64,000 nucleotides of DNA from Paracoccaceae bacterium. Its GTDB lineage: Bacteria; Pseudomonadota; Alphaproteobacteria; Rhodobacterales; Rhodobacteraceae. Made by a program: the position numbers and the translations under genes. Positions 17,946-27,811 of the stretch are shown here, in pieces; within the stretch, counting starts at the first letter, position 1; each line of letters starts with the position of its first letter. Where the stretch lies: NCBI GenBank assembly GCA_020425085.1, contig JAGQRW010000007.1:744001-808000 (forward strand). Reading direction: 5' to 3'. The notes beneath the pieces are model-generated. The model was not told the DNA's origin. It saw only the letters and a list, made by a program, of their open reading frames with translations, and searched no databases.

Positions 17946-18683
17946 TCAGACCGACAGTTTCTTGAAGATCGCCTCGGGGATCAGACGGATGATCAGCATG
18001 ATCCAGCGCCAGAAGAACGGCGTATAGATCACGTTCCGGCGTTTGCGAACCGCAGTCAGAATATCGTCGGCAACCCGTTCGGGCGCGGCAACCAGAAACA
18101 TCCCCGGCAGACCCCAGGTCATGGCGGTATCGACGAAACCAGGCTTGACCGTCACCACATGCCCGCCGGCGCGGCCAAGGCGGTTTCTGAGCCCGGCCAG
18201 ATAGGTGGCAAATCCGGCCTTGGCGGCGCCATAAACGTAATTGCCGATCCGCCCCCGGTCACCCGCGACGGAACCGACACCGACCAGGGTGCCGCCGCCG
18301 CGTTCCTCCATCATCGGTACGAATGCCTGCAAGAACCTGGCCGGGCCAGTGAAATTGCTCTGAATGGTCTGTTCGATCAACGCCGGATGCCGGTCGATTT
18401 CCGCCTGATCGGGCATCGAGCCGATGAATACCGCGACATTCAATTCGCCATCCTCGGCCGCCAGACGATCGCAGATCGGGGCGAAACCTTCGGGTTTGCC
18501 GGCATCAAACGCCAGTGCCTCGGCCCTGGCGGCACCGCGAAGCGCCAGATCGGCGGCGGCGCGATTCAGATCGTCAAGGTCGCGCCCGGCCAGAAACACC
18601 GATGCCCCCTGGCTGGCCAGACGGCGCGAAAACGCCCGTGCCATGGCCGAACTGGCCCCAATGATCAGCCAATTCCGGTTCAT
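17946..18683 (-). CDS. SDR oxidoreductase, DprE2-like
   Basis: 245 aa short-chain dehydrogenase. NAD(P)-binding GASSAMAR near residue 9, Ser in GVGSVAGDRG and YxxxK in YGAAK. The C-terminal tail FFWRWIMLIIRLIPEAIFKK closely follows the hydrophobic tail of mycobacterial DprE2, which reduces the keto intermediate to decaprenyl-phosphoryl-arabinose. The start ATG overlaps the stop of the upstream FAD-oxidase gene by 4 bases, so the two are translationally coupled, as expected for a two-enzyme epimerase. Confidence 0.82.
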   Translation of the reverse strand: MNRNWLIIGASSAMARAFSRRLASQGASVFLAGRDLDDLNRAAADLALRGAARAEALAFDAGKPEGFAPICDRLAAEDGELNVAVFIGSMPDQAEIDRHPALIEQTIQSNFTGPARFLQAFVPMMEERGGGTLVGVGSVAGDRGRIGNYVYGAAKAGFATYLAGLRNRLGRAGGHVVTVKPGFVDTAMTWGLPGMFLVAAPERVADDILTAVRKRRNVIYTPFFWRWIMLIIRLIPEAIFKKLSV

Positions 18684-20005
18684 GTTGTTTCCCCGCGCAG
18701 GTTCAGACGGCGTGCCATGTCGGTCAGAAACCGCCCATCGGGGTCGGCTTTCTGCACGATGCGTTGAAAATCGGGCAGGTCGGGATACATCCGCCCCAGC
18801 GATCCCGCCGACATCAGCGCATCCTTGGCAAGATAGATCCGCCCGCCTGCGGATTCGGTCATCGCCTCAAGCTCGGCGATCAGCGGTGCGGTTCCGGCCC
18901 GGTTGGGAAAATCCACCGCCAGCGTATATCCCGGCATTGTAAACGACATCAGCCCCGCCTGACCCTCACCCAGCCGTTTCAGCACCGCCAGCGGCGAGGC
19001 GACGCCGGCATCACCAATCCTTGTCAGCATCCGGACCAGCGTGTCGGGGGCGGTATCTTCGGGCAGGACGCACTGAAACTGGTGAAAACCGGGCTTGCCA
19101 TATAGTCGGTTCCAGTGATGGATGCGGTCGAGCGGAAAAAAGAAATCCTCAAGCCGGCGTTCGATGTGGCGACCAGCGACAGGCACGCGTCGCAGGTAGA
19201 AACGGTTGAACAGCCGCACTATTGGCGGGGACAGCAGGAATCTAGGCGCGTTCACCGGCACCGATTTCGGCCTTCTTTTGCCAATCGGTTCGGCGCCTGC
19301 CTTGATTTCCGCCTGTTCCAGAATACCGCGGCCAAGGCCCGCGCCCGTGGCGGTTGCGTCGATCCAGCCGACCACATGATCCGCGCTGGACTGATCGAGC
19401 AGGGTAAGGAATTCCGCCAGCCCCTCGACCCGGCTTTCGCGCACTTGCATGATTTCCGAGGCACAGCGTTGCATCTGGATTGCCGCCGACAGGATCACCC
19501 CGGTCTGGCCCATGCCGCCGACGGTGGAGCGAAACAGATCCGGTGTGCCGCCGCGCGTCAACTTGCGGCTGCGCCCGCTGGCGCCGACAAGTTCGATCGA
19601 CAGGACATGACTGCCGAAACTGCCGCTGACATGGTGGTTCTTGCCGTGCACGTCATTGGCGATCGCCCCGCCAAGGGTGGCAAAACCGGTGCCGGGCATG
19701 ACCGTCGGGATCCAGCCACGGGGGGCGAAGACCCGCACGATCTCGCCGATGGTGATGCCGGCTTCGGCGGCCAGGACGCCGGTTTCGGGATCGAATGCGA
19801 TCAGCCGGTCAAGCCTGGTCATGTCGATGGCGCCACCACCGGTGTTCAGCGCCTGATCGCCATATGAGCGCAGGTTGCCGATGGCGGGCGAGGGGGCATC
19901 TTTCAGGATCGCCTTCAGGCTCGTGACCTTTTCGGGGCGGGCGCGTCTGCCGCTGGCCCGTCTGACCCGGCCCCAACCGGTATATTCAGCCTCATTCCAG
20001 CGCAT
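18680..20005 (-). CDS. FAD-binding oxidoreductase, DprE1-like
   Basis: 441 aa from the ATG at 20005, after an AAGGAAA site. FAD-binding PCMH-type domain with PGTGFATLGGAIANDVHGKN and HHVSGSFGSHV, the DprE1 signature, and a D-arabinono-lactone-oxidase-like C-terminal half. DprE1 oxidises C2 of decaprenyl-phosphoryl-ribose. The Lys matching Lys418 of the mycobacterial enzyme is present (K394 in YLAKD), while the position of Cys387 is Ala (A363 in PGYTLAVDFP); the spacing of 31 residues between the two is kept. It overlaps the YbhN-like gene by 14 bases. Confidence 0.85.
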   Translation of the reverse strand: MRWNEAEYTGWGRVRRASGRRARPEKVTSLKAILKDAPSPAIGNLRSYGDQALNTGGGAIDMTRLDRLIAFDPETGVLAAEAGITIGEIVRVFAPRGWIPTVMPGTGFATLGGAIANDVHGKNHHVSGSFGSHVLSIELVGASGRSRKLTRGGTPDLFRSTVGGMGQTGVILSAAIQMQRCASEIMQVRESRVEGLAEFLTLLDQSSADHVVGWIDATATGAGLGRGILEQAEIKAGAEPIGKRRPKSVPVNAPRFLLSPPIVRLFNRFYLRRVPVAGRHIERRLEDFFFPLDRIHHWNRLYGKPGFHQFQCVLPEDTAPDTLVRMLTRIGDAGVASPLAVLKRLGEGQAGLMSFTMPGYTLAVDFPNRAGTAPLIAELEAMTESAGGRIYLAKDALMSAGSLGRMYPDLPDFQRIVQKADPDGRFLTDMARRLNLRGETT

Positions 20006-20951
20006 GGTGTTTCCTTTTTGCCATCCCTTCGGCAAAGGGGAATACCAGCGCGCCAAGGCCGATGGCAAACCATAATGTGGTGATGCGGATAATCGCGGTT
20101 GCCGGGATCGAAATTTCCAGAGGAACGCCCTGCAAGCTCAGCAGCGCCAGCATCGCCGCTTCGGCCCCGCCAACTCCGCCAGGTGCGCCGGTTGCTCCGC
20201 CGGTCATCATCGAAAACAGGAAGATTGCAACGCATGTCCATAGCGGCAAATCCGCCCCCATCCAGCCAAGCAACAGGTAAAAGGCATAGCCCTCGGCGAA
20301 CCATCCCAATCCGCCAAGGCCAAGGGCGGGGATGATCAGCGAAGCGGTTGAAAACGGCCCGAGCGCCCTTGCAGCGCGGCGCATGCGCACGAACCAGCGC
20401 GGTTTCAGCCGGATCAACCGAAAGGCGGCATCGGTCATGGTGGCGAACAGTGCCGGGCGCGTGGCAATCAGCGCGACCACAATCGCCAGCATCGCCACCG
20501 GCAGGCCACCCGCGATTCCCGCAGTCCCAAATGCCAGCGCCAGCGCCAGCAACAACCCGCCGGCGGCCAGATCACCGGCCCGATCCAGCAGCACCAGCGG
20601 CGCCAGGGTTTCCAGCGGCGCCCCGGTTTCGCGCGATATCCAGCGCAGCCGCACCCACTCGCCGATCCGCGCCGGGGTCATGGTCAGGGCAAAGCCGCCG
20701 ATATAGTGCCTGAGGGCGGTTGCCGCCGGCAAGCCTGCCCCGATCTTGCGGCCAAAAAGCTGCCAGCGCCGCGCGCGTAGCGTGTAATTGACCAATGACA
20801 ACAGCAGCAAAATCGCCACCTGACCGGCACCAAGTGCAAATACCTCGGCCCAGATATCCTCGCCGCTGGCGGCCCAGAGGGCAATGCCGACGCAGATCAG
20901 GAAGACCGCGAAAATCACTGCCGAGGTGCGTATGCCGTTCGATCCCACCAT
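19992..20951 (-). CDS. YbhN/UPF0104-family membrane protein
   Basis: 319 aa from the ATG at 20951 (MVGSNGIR). About eight membrane helices and the lysylphosphatidylglycerol-synthase-type membrane domain pattern (LLLSLVNYTLRARRWQLFG, RIGEWVRL, GGVGGAEAAML). Members are often linked to lipid or glycolipid movement. As first gene of the minus-strand group with DprE1- and DprE2-like enzymes, it may flip or handle the polyprenyl-phosphate sugar; this is inference from position. Confidence 0.75.
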   Translation of the reverse strand: MVGSNGIRTSAVIFAVFLICVGIALWAASGEDIWAEVFALGAGQVAILLLLSLVNYTLRARRWQLFGRKIGAGLPAATALRHYIGGFALTMTPARIGEWVRLRWISRETGAPLETLAPLVLLDRAGDLAAGGLLLALALAFGTAGIAGGLPVAMLAIVVALIATRPALFATMTDAAFRLIRLKPRWFVRMRRAARALGPFSTASLIIPALGLGGLGWFAEGYAFYLLLGWMGADLPLWTCVAIFLFSMMTGGATGAPGGVGGAEAAMLALLSLQGVPLEISIPATAIIRITTLWFAIGLGALVFPFAEGMAKRKHHALE

Positions 20952-21025
20952 GGTGCCGGGTGCTAAGTGAAAATCTGGGCAGAATAAAGGCCGGAGGGTG
21001 GACAATCCAAGCTATTAACCACCGA

Positions 21026-21538
21026 CTATCCCGGCGTTGACTTATCTGCAATTGAATCCGGTGTTGCCTGTCCGGGCGGAGGTATAAGATTTTTTTGCAT
21101 CACGAATACCTGCCGGTTGCTGAGGGCGGCGGTATCCATCACCTGCCAGTCGCGGTTGACATAGATCTGCGGCGTGACGGTAAGAAGGTAAAGGTCGTGA
21201 TCGCCGCCCCTGGCGGCATATGCCTCGACATGCGCCAGCAGATGTCCGGCGATGCCGCGCCGGCGCTTTGCCGGATCGACGATCAGGTTCGAAATCCAGG
21301 GCGTCAGATGCTGGTGCGACGCGGCCCCCTCATGTTCCAGCATCCAGATCATGCCGACCGGTTCATCGCCCTGAAAGGCGACGAAAACCTCGTCCACCGG
21401 GTGTTCGCGGATACGCCGGAATTCTTCCTGCCAATCGACGGCTTCAAACCCGGAATCAGCGCGCCATTCCCGATCGCTCCACGCGATGCAGGTACTGAGG
21501 GTGCCGGGCACCTGGGATAAAGGCAGGATCGTCAGCAT
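21026..21538 (-). CDS. GNAT-family N-acetyltransferase
   Basis: 170 aa. The GNAT acetyl-CoA site is visible as ISNLIVDPAKRRRGIAGHLL (about 85-104), preceded by the VGMIWMLEHE strand. The C-terminal 25 residues are polar and probably not part of the fold. Substrate unknown. It is separate from the YbhN-like gene by 74 bases. Confidence 0.8.
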   Translation of the reverse strand: MLTILPLSQVPGTLSTCIAWSDREWRADSGFEAVDWQEEFRRIREHPVDEVFVAFQGDEPVGMIWMLEHEGAASHQHLTPWISNLIVDPAKRRRGIAGHLLAHVEAYAARGGDHDLYLLTVTPQIYVNRDWQVMDTAALSNRQVFVMQKNLIPPPGQATPDSIADKSTPG

Positions 21539-21751
21539 TGCCGTTCCGATAACATTTCGGCTAACCTGTTCCTAAAGCGCAATGCGAAAGGTGGGAACCG
21601 GTTTTCAGTTCAAATTGTGCGTATAGCCAGATTTCCAGGGCATCACCCATGATTGCGACAGCATGGATGGTGTTCTAGAGCCTGAAAGTGGCAAATTTTT
21701 GCCTATTTCACAGACGGTGGAAATCGGCGCCATGACAGGGACGGGGACAGC

Positions 21752-22018
21752 TTGGCCAGAAAAGATGTGCAATTTGCCGAATTTGCCGATGGGCGGGTGT
21801 TTCTGGTGCGGGTCACGCCAAAGGCCGCCAGCAACCAGCTTTCGGCCGATCCGACCGGCGCGTTCGATTTTCGGGTGCGGGTGACGGTCGCACCGGAGAA
21901 TGGCAAGGCCAACCAGGCGGTGGGGCGCCTGCTGGCCAAGGCGATCGGGGTGCCGAAAAGCCGGATCGAGCTGCTTGCCGGGACCAGCTCGCGCGACAAG
22001 CAGTTTCGGGTCAAGTGA
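21752..22018 (+). CDS. DUF167 (YggU family) protein
   Basis: 88 aa, the usual length of the family. The DUF167 core is clear: VRVTPKAASNQL, then RVTVAPENGKANQAV and the end LLAGTSSRDKQFRV. Function unknown in the family. The start is the TTG at 21752, preceded by GACGGGGAC; the nearby ATG at 21732 is out of frame. It converges on the next small gene. Confidence 0.88.
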   Translation: MARKDVQFAEFADGRVFLVRVTPKAASNQLSADPTGAFDFRVRVTVAPENGKANQAVGRLLAKAIGVPKSRIELLAGTSSRDKQFRVK

Positions 22019-22024
22019 TCAGGC

Positions 22025-22267
22025 TCAGGCGTCAGGCGCAGGTTCGAACCGATAGGTGCCTTCGGGCAAGTTCAGCGCCGCTTGCAGGTCGCGCAGTTGC
22101 GCCAACGACAGGGTTATCTTTTCCACCCTACCCAGGCGCTCGCTGAACTGTTCCACGGTTACGCAATCTTCAAACGCGGCGATGGTGATGTCTTCCTGCA
22201 AAGGCAGATCGCCGTCATCCACTAGGGTAACGATGGTGGCGTCAAATTCGTGTTCGATGGTAAACAT
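22025..22267 (-). CDS. Small conserved acidic protein
   Basis: 80 aa from the ATG at 22267 (MFTIEHEFDATIV). It is acidic, without membrane segments or signal peptide; the sequence alternates short strands and a helix (EQFSERLGRVEKITLSLAQL). I do not recognise a named domain, though similar short proteins seem common next to genes of this kind in Rhodobacteraceae. It follows rimO by 56 bases on the same strand and may be co-transcribed. Confidence 0.6.
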   Translation of the reverse strand: MFTIEHEFDATIVTLVDDGDLPLQEDITIAAFEDCVTVEQFSERLGRVEKITLSLAQLRDLQAALNLPEGTYRFEPAPDA

Positions 22268-22323
22268 TCTGCCAAGGCTACAAAGCCTGCGGGATTTTCG
22301 CAATGGGGATGGCGGACCAGAGG

Positions 22324-23700
22324 TCAGACCGGGCGGCCCCAAAGATCGTATTCCCCGGCCTCGTCGACGATTACCGTGACGATATCGCCCGGCGACAGGT
22401 TTTCGAACCCTTCATCAATGAACAGGTTGCCGTCGATTTCCGGCGCATCGGCCATGCTGCGGCAGGTGGCGCCTTGGCTGTCCACCTCATCAACGATGAC
22501 GCTGAGACGCTGGCCGATTTTGGCCTCAAGTTTCGCCTCGGAAATTGCTTGCGACTTGGCCATGAAGCGATCCCAGCGATCTTGTTTGACCTCATCCGCG
22601 ACGTGACCCGGCAGGGCGTTTGACCGCGCGCCCGCCACGTTCTCATACTGAAAACAGCCGACACGATCCAACTGGGCCTCATCCAGCCAGTCAAGCAGGT
22701 GCTGAAACTCGGCCTCGGTCTCGCCGGGATAGCCGACGATGAAGGTGGAACGCAGGGTGATATCCGGGCAGATGCGGCGCCAGTCGGCGATTTCATCCAG
22801 CGTTCTGGCCGAGGCTGCCGGGCGCGCCATGCGTTTCAGGACATCGGGATGCGAATGCTGGAACGGAATGTCGAGATAGGGCAGGATCAGCCGATCAGCC
22901 ATCAACGGGATCAGATCGCGCACATGCGGATAGGGATAGACGTAGTGAAGGCGAACCCAAGCCCCAAGCTGGCCAAGATCGCGCGCCAGATCGGTGATGT
23001 GGGCGCGGTGGCCGCGCGCCGTTTCGTGCTTGATATCAAGCCCGTAAGCCGAGGTATCCTGGCTGATCACCAGCAATTCCCGAACCCCGTTTTCCACCAG
23101 CTTTTCAGCCTCGCGGATAACGGCATGGGCTGGGCGGCTGACCAGACGGCCGCGCATGTCGGGGATGATGCAAAAGCGGCACTTGTGATTGCAGCCTTCG
23201 GAAATCTTCAGATAGGAATAATGCCTGGGCGTCAGGCGAACACCGGTTGCAGGTAAAAGGTCGATGAACGGATCCGGATCAGGCGGCACCGCCTGATGAA
23301 CCGCGTCCAGCACCTGTTCATATTGCTGCGGGCCGGTGACCGCCAGAACCTTGGGATGCGCGCCGGTGATGTATTCGGGATCCGCCCCCAGACAACCGGT
23401 TACAATCACCCGACCGTTTTCCGCCAGCGCCTCGCCGATTGCCGACAGGCTTTCGGCCTTGGCGCTGTCCAGAAAGCCGCAGGTATTGACGATCACCGCA
23501 TCTGCCCCCTGATAATCGGGCGAGATGGCATAGCCTTCGGCCCGCAGGCGGGTCAGGATGCGTTCGCTGTCCACCAGCGCCTTGGGACAGCCAAGCGAGA
23601 CCATGCCGATGCCGGGCTGGCCGGGACGACGCATGGTTTCAATGCGCGCGCGCGGCGCGATATCAGGGCGAAGGCTTGGCGGGTTCTCGGTCATGGCCAT
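22324..23700 (-). CDS. rimO: Ribosomal protein S12 methylthiotransferase RimO
   Basis: 458 aa. Three parts in order: the UPF0004 domain with its Fe-S cysteines ([33 protein letters not shown]), the radical SAM domain with CNHKCRFC, and a C-terminal TRAM domain ([12 protein letters not shown]). It methylthiolates Asp of ribosomal protein S12. RimO rather than MiaB is indicated by the short SLGCPK start and the SEGCNHKC context. Start ATG at 23700; the second ATG at 23694 is possible. Confidence 0.93.
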   Translation of the reverse strand: MAMTENPPSLRPDIAPRARIETMRRPGQPGIGMVSLGCPKALVDSERILTRLRAEGYAISPDYQGADAVIVNTCGFLDSAKAESLSAIGEALAENGRVIVTGCLGADPEYITGAHPKVLAVTGPQQYEQVLDAVHQAVPPDPDPFIDLLPATGVRLTPRHYSYLKISEGCNHKCRFCIIPDMRGRLVSRPAHAVIREAEKLVENGVRELLVISQDTSAYGLDIKHETARGHRAHITDLARDLGQLGAWVRLHYVYPYPHVRDLIPLMADRLILPYLDIPFQHSHPDVLKRMARPAASARTLDEIADWRRICPDITLRSTFIVGYPGETEAEFQHLLDWLDEAQLDRVGCFQYENVAGARSNALPGHVADEVKQDRWDRFMAKSQAISEAKLEAKIGQRLSVIVDEVDSQGATCRSMADAPEIDGNLFIDEGFENLSPGDIVTVIVDEAGEYDLWGRPV

Positions 23701-23773
23701 CCCATAGCCGAGGATGCGCCCCGTTGAAAGAGCGCATCCATCGCGGCATTCATGCAGCTACGCCTTGCATTGG

Positions 23774-25846
23774 TCAGCCGGCGATCAGACCAATGTTTTC
23801 CAGTTTCAGGATCACCTGATGTGCACAGTTATCCACATCGGCACCTTCGGTTTCGACCCGCAGTTCAGGGTTTTCCGGCACATCGTAGGGGTCGGAAATG
23901 CCGGTGAATTCCTTGATCTTGCCTTCGCGCGCCAGCTTGTAGAGGCCCTTGCGGTCACGGCGTTCGCATTCTTCGATGCTGGTCGCCACATGCACCTCGA
24001 TGAAGGCACCAAAGGCTTCGACATCTTCGCGCACAGCGCGGCGAGTGGCGGCATAGGGCGCGATCGGCGCACAGATGGCGATGCCGCCGTTCTTGGTGAT
24101 CTCTGACGCGACATAGCCGATGCGCCGAATGTTGAGATCACGGTGTTCCTTGGAAAAACCAAGCTCGCTGGACAGGTTCTTGCGCACGATGTCGCCATCC
24201 AGCAGCGTCACCGGCCGCCCACCCATTTCCATCAGCTTGACCATCAGCGCGTTGGCGATGGTGGATTTGCCGGAACCCGAGAAGCCGGTGAAAAATACGG
24301 TGAAACCCTGTTTCGATCGCTGTGGCCGGGTGCGGCGCAGTTCCTTGACCACGGCGGGAAAGCTGAACCATTCTGGGATTTCCAGTCCTTCGGTCAGGCG
24401 GCGGCGCAACTCGGTGCCGGAAATATTCAGGACGGTCACGCCCTCTTCGATCTCGTTTGCCGGTTCATACTGGGCGCGTTCCTGCACATAGACCATGTGT
24501 TTGAAATCGACCATCTCGATGCCCATTTCCGCCTGATGTTGGCGGAAAAGGTCTTGCGCCTCATAAGGGCCATAGAAATCCTTGCCGGCGGAATTCTTGC
24601 CGGGGCCGGCATGGTCGCGCCCGACGATGAAATGCGAACAGCCGTGGTTCTTGCGAATCAGGCCGTGCCAGACCGCTTCGCGCGGGCCGCCCATGCGCAT
24701 GGCCAGATTCAGCAGGCTCATGGTGGTGGTCGAGGCCGGGTACTGGTCCAGCACCGCCTCGTAACAGCGCACGCGGGTGAAATGGTCGATATCGCCCGGC
24801 TTGGTCAGGCCGACCACCGGGTGGATCAGCAGGTTGGCCTGGGCGTCCCGGGCGGCGCGGAAGGTCAACTCCTGATGCGCCCGGTGCAAGGGATTGCGGG
24901 TCTGGAACGCCACCACCTTGCGCCAGCCGAGCTTGCGGAAATAGGCCCTGAGTTCGTTCGGAGTGTCGCGACGACCGCGAAAATCATAATGCACGGGCGG
25001 CTGAAGGCCGGTCACCGGCCCGCCGAGATAGACCGGGCCGGCGGTGTTGTGCAGGTAGTTGACCGAAGGGTGGGCGATGTCGTCGGCGCCGAACACGCCT
25101 GCCGCCTCGCGCGACTTGTCCGGCGTCCAGCGGTCGGTCACGGTCATGGTGGCGAGGATCACCCCCTCCTGGTCCCTGAGCGCGATGTCCTGGCCGGGTT
25201 CCGCCAGTTCGGCGAATTTCTCGCTGACGTCGAGCGTGATCGGCATCGGCCAGAGCGTGCCGTCGGCAAGCCGCATGTTCTCCACCACGCCGTCATAATC
25301 CGCCTGCCCGAGGAATCCCTTCAGGGGCGCGAAGCCGCCGTTCATCAAAAGCTCCAGATCGCAGACCTGGCGCGGCGTCAGGTCCCAGGACGGCAGATCG
25401 CCCGCCTCGGTCTTCAGCCGCTGCGCGCTTTCATGGGAAACATAGAGTTCGGGGATCGGGGTGAGGTTGTTCTGCACGAGTTTGGTCCTGTGTCTGAGCG
25501 GGACAAGCCCGCTGGTGGTGCCGGTAAGTTCGGCATGAAGCGCATCGTATTCGGCGAATTTGCGGGTCAGAAACTGATCGGTCAGCCGGATCTTTTCGGC
25601 AGCGCCGCGCGATGTCAGGGCATAGGCAAAGCGCTGGCGCCGGTCGGGGCCTTCACGTTCGCCGACCCTGACCAGGCCCGATTGCGTCGCCATCCGCAAC
25701 AAGGCGTTGAGCCGACCCAGCGAAACGCCGAGCGCCGCCGCCATCGCGCGCTGCGAGGCCCCCGGCGCCAGGTCAAGCTGGCGAAACAGGCGGAAGCGCA
25801 GATCGTCGTCGTCCGACAGGCTATGCTTTGACGTGGCGTTGGTCAT
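23774..25846 (-). CDS. MarR/EPS-type winged helix fused to ATP sulfurylase and APS kinase
   Basis: 690 aa, about 120 longer than usual Rhodobacterales ATP sulfurylase/APS kinase proteins. Residues 13-107 match MarR-family EPS-associated regulators: SQRAMAAALGVSLGRLNALL as recognition region, then LTSRGAAEKIRLTDQFLTRK. Residues 124-505 are ATP sulfurylase (QTRNPLHRAH at 315-324, GRDHAGPG at 409-416). Residues 512-690 are APS kinase (P-loop GFSGSGKS at 521-528). It makes APS and then PAPS for sulfate assimilation or sulfation. No stop or frameshift separates the parts. Two palindromes lie just upstream, and a GTG with a good ribosome-binding site at 25477 could start the enzyme part alone. Confidence 0.92.
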   Translation of the reverse strand: MTNATSKHSLSDDDDLRFRLFRQLDLAPGASQRAMAAALGVSLGRLNALLRMATQSGLVRVGEREGPDRRQRFAYALTSRGAAEKIRLTDQFLTRKFAEYDALHAELTGTTSGLVPLRHRTKLVQNNLTPIPELYVSHESAQRLKTEAGDLPSWDLTPRQVCDLELLMNGGFAPLKGFLGQADYDGVVENMRLADGTLWPMPITLDVSEKFAELAEPGQDIALRDQEGVILATMTVTDRWTPDKSREAAGVFGADDIAHPSVNYLHNTAGPVYLGGPVTGLQPPVHYDFRGRRDTPNELRAYFRKLGWRKVVAFQTRNPLHRAHQELTFRAARDAQANLLIHPVVGLTKPGDIDHFTRVRCYEAVLDQYPASTTTMSLLNLAMRMGGPREAVWHGLIRKNHGCSHFIVGRDHAGPGKNSAGKDFYGPYEAQDLFRQHQAEMGIEMVDFKHMVYVQERAQYEPANEIEEGVTVLNISGTELRRRLTEGLEIPEWFSFPAVVKELRRTRPQRSKQGFTVFFTGFSGSGKSTIANALMVKLMEMGGRPVTLLDGDIVRKNLSSELGFSKEHRDLNIRRIGYVASEITKNGGIAICAPIAPYAATRRAVREDVEAFGAFIEVHVATSIEECERRDRKGLYKLAREGKIKEFTGISDPYDVPENPELRVETEGADVDNCAHQVILKLENIGLIAG
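25475..25490 (-). promoter_or_regulatory. Possible internal start (AGGA + GTG) for the enzyme part
   Basis: On the minus strand AGGA at 25489-25486 is followed, 8 bases later, by GTG at 25477-25475 in frame. Translation from here gives VQNNLTPIPELYVS, which is where ordinary ATP sulfurylases begin. So a regulator-free enzyme of 567 aa could be made from the same gene. This may be a remnant of the original separate start. Confidence 0.4.
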
Positions 25847-25865
25847 CCGGGGCGGCTCGAAGTAT

Positions 25866-25906
25866 GTTCATTATTGAACGGATATCCATATCGTTCATTT
25901 CTGAAC
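25866..25906. promoter_or_regulatory. Twin operator GTTCA-N4-TGAAC upstream of the fusion gene
   Basis: Two copies of the same perfect dyad: GTTCA-TTAT-TGAAC at 25866-25879 and GTTCA-TTTC-TGAAC at 25893-25906, centres 27 bases apart. They lie 20-60 bases upstream of the start at 25846, where a promoter is expected. Dimeric winged-helix regulators bind dyads of this size; the MarR-like domain of the gene product is the natural candidate. Confidence 0.65.
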
Positions 25907-26010
25907 ACAAATCAACCGGAAATTGCGGACCCGGCGGCGGACAGTGAACCTCAATCATAAATGCTGCTCCGGACTATTGTTTTAACGCGCAATATGGTCC
26001 GAAAGCCGTT

Positions 26011-26580
26011 TCACTCTTTTCGGATCGCGCTTTGGCGGTGGCGGGCGGGCAGGTGCCGCATCGCCAGTTTCTCGGGCGGTTCGCGCCATTCGGGGTGTTT
26101 CGTCACAGCCTCCCGCATGGTCCGGCGAAAGGACAGATATTGCCGGATCGAGGGGATTTTCGGAAAATGCGCCAGTTCCCAATGCACGCCGGCGATCGGA
26201 TCGTCGAAGAAGACCGCGTAATAGCCGGGAACATAGACCGGGTATTCCTGCGGCGGGTCGGTCACCGCCAGCCCCTCGGGGATCAGGAACTCCCGGTGGA
26301 AGCGGTCGATCTCGCGCCGGTTTCGCGCCCAGAGCGCGATGTGATGAATGCCGGCGGCGCGCGCCGCGTGGTCAAGCCTGCCGCCGGTTTTCGCCGGCTG
26401 GATGCCGATATAGGAATGCGGCCAGGGAAAGCGCGCCATGTAATAGGTCGAGCGGTAGCCGATATCGAGCGTCCAGAAGCTTCTGTAGCCGAGCCAGCCG
26501 AACATCCGGTCATAAAACGCCACCGCGATCTCGTAATCGGGAACCGACAATTCGACATGACAAATTCCGCGCCAACGCAT
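26011..26580 (-). CDS. VOC (glyoxalase/dioxygenase superfamily) protein
   Basis: 189 aa. Two beta-alpha-beta modules: CHVELSVPDYEIAVAFYDRM at 7-26 and IHHIALWARNRREIDRFH near 78-95, with the putative metal ligands His8, His79 or 80 and Glu in GVHWELAHF. The C-terminal 60 residues extend beyond the usual fold and are Arg/Pro-rich. The substrate cannot be told. It stands between the sulfurylase fusion and trxB on the same strand. Confidence 0.75.
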   Translation of the reverse strand: MRWRGICHVELSVPDYEIAVAFYDRMFGWLGYRSFWTLDIGYRSTYYMARFPWPHSYIGIQPAKTGGRLDHAARAAGIHHIALWARNRREIDRFHREFLIPEGLAVTDPPQEYPVYVPGYYAVFFDDPIAGVHWELAHFPKIPSIRQYLSFRRTMREAVTKHPEWREPPEKLAMRHLPARHRQSAIRKE

Positions 26581-26622
26581 CGCTGCCTCCTTTCAGCGGT
26601 CAGGCCGGTCGGGATGGCCGGT

Positions 26623-27702
<1,080 letters not shown>

Positions 27703-27731
27703 TCACCATGTTGCACGGTGCGGAAAAATTG

Positions 27732-27760
27732 TTGCGCGACCACGAAACAATATTGCGCAA
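27732..27760. promoter_or_regulatory. Possible regulator site in the trxB-lrp divergent region
   Basis: The perfect 8-bp palindrome TTGCGCAA lies at 27753-27760 and a half-site TTGCGC at 27732-27737, in an AT-rich patch between the divergent trxB and lrp genes. Lrp/AsnC proteins often bind their own promoter region, so this is a candidate autoregulatory site. Only the sequence symmetry supports it. Confidence 0.3.
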
Positions 27761-27811
27761 ATTGGCGGTTGCGGGTAATTAGCGCGCAAACACCCCTGAA
27801 GGATGCGCAAA

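Noticed and set aside
24143-25831. 562-codon plus-strand frame opposite the sulfurylase fusion
   Set aside because: Shadow of a gene with three clear domains; composition (His, Arg, Gly, Gln) is typical of an antisense frame.
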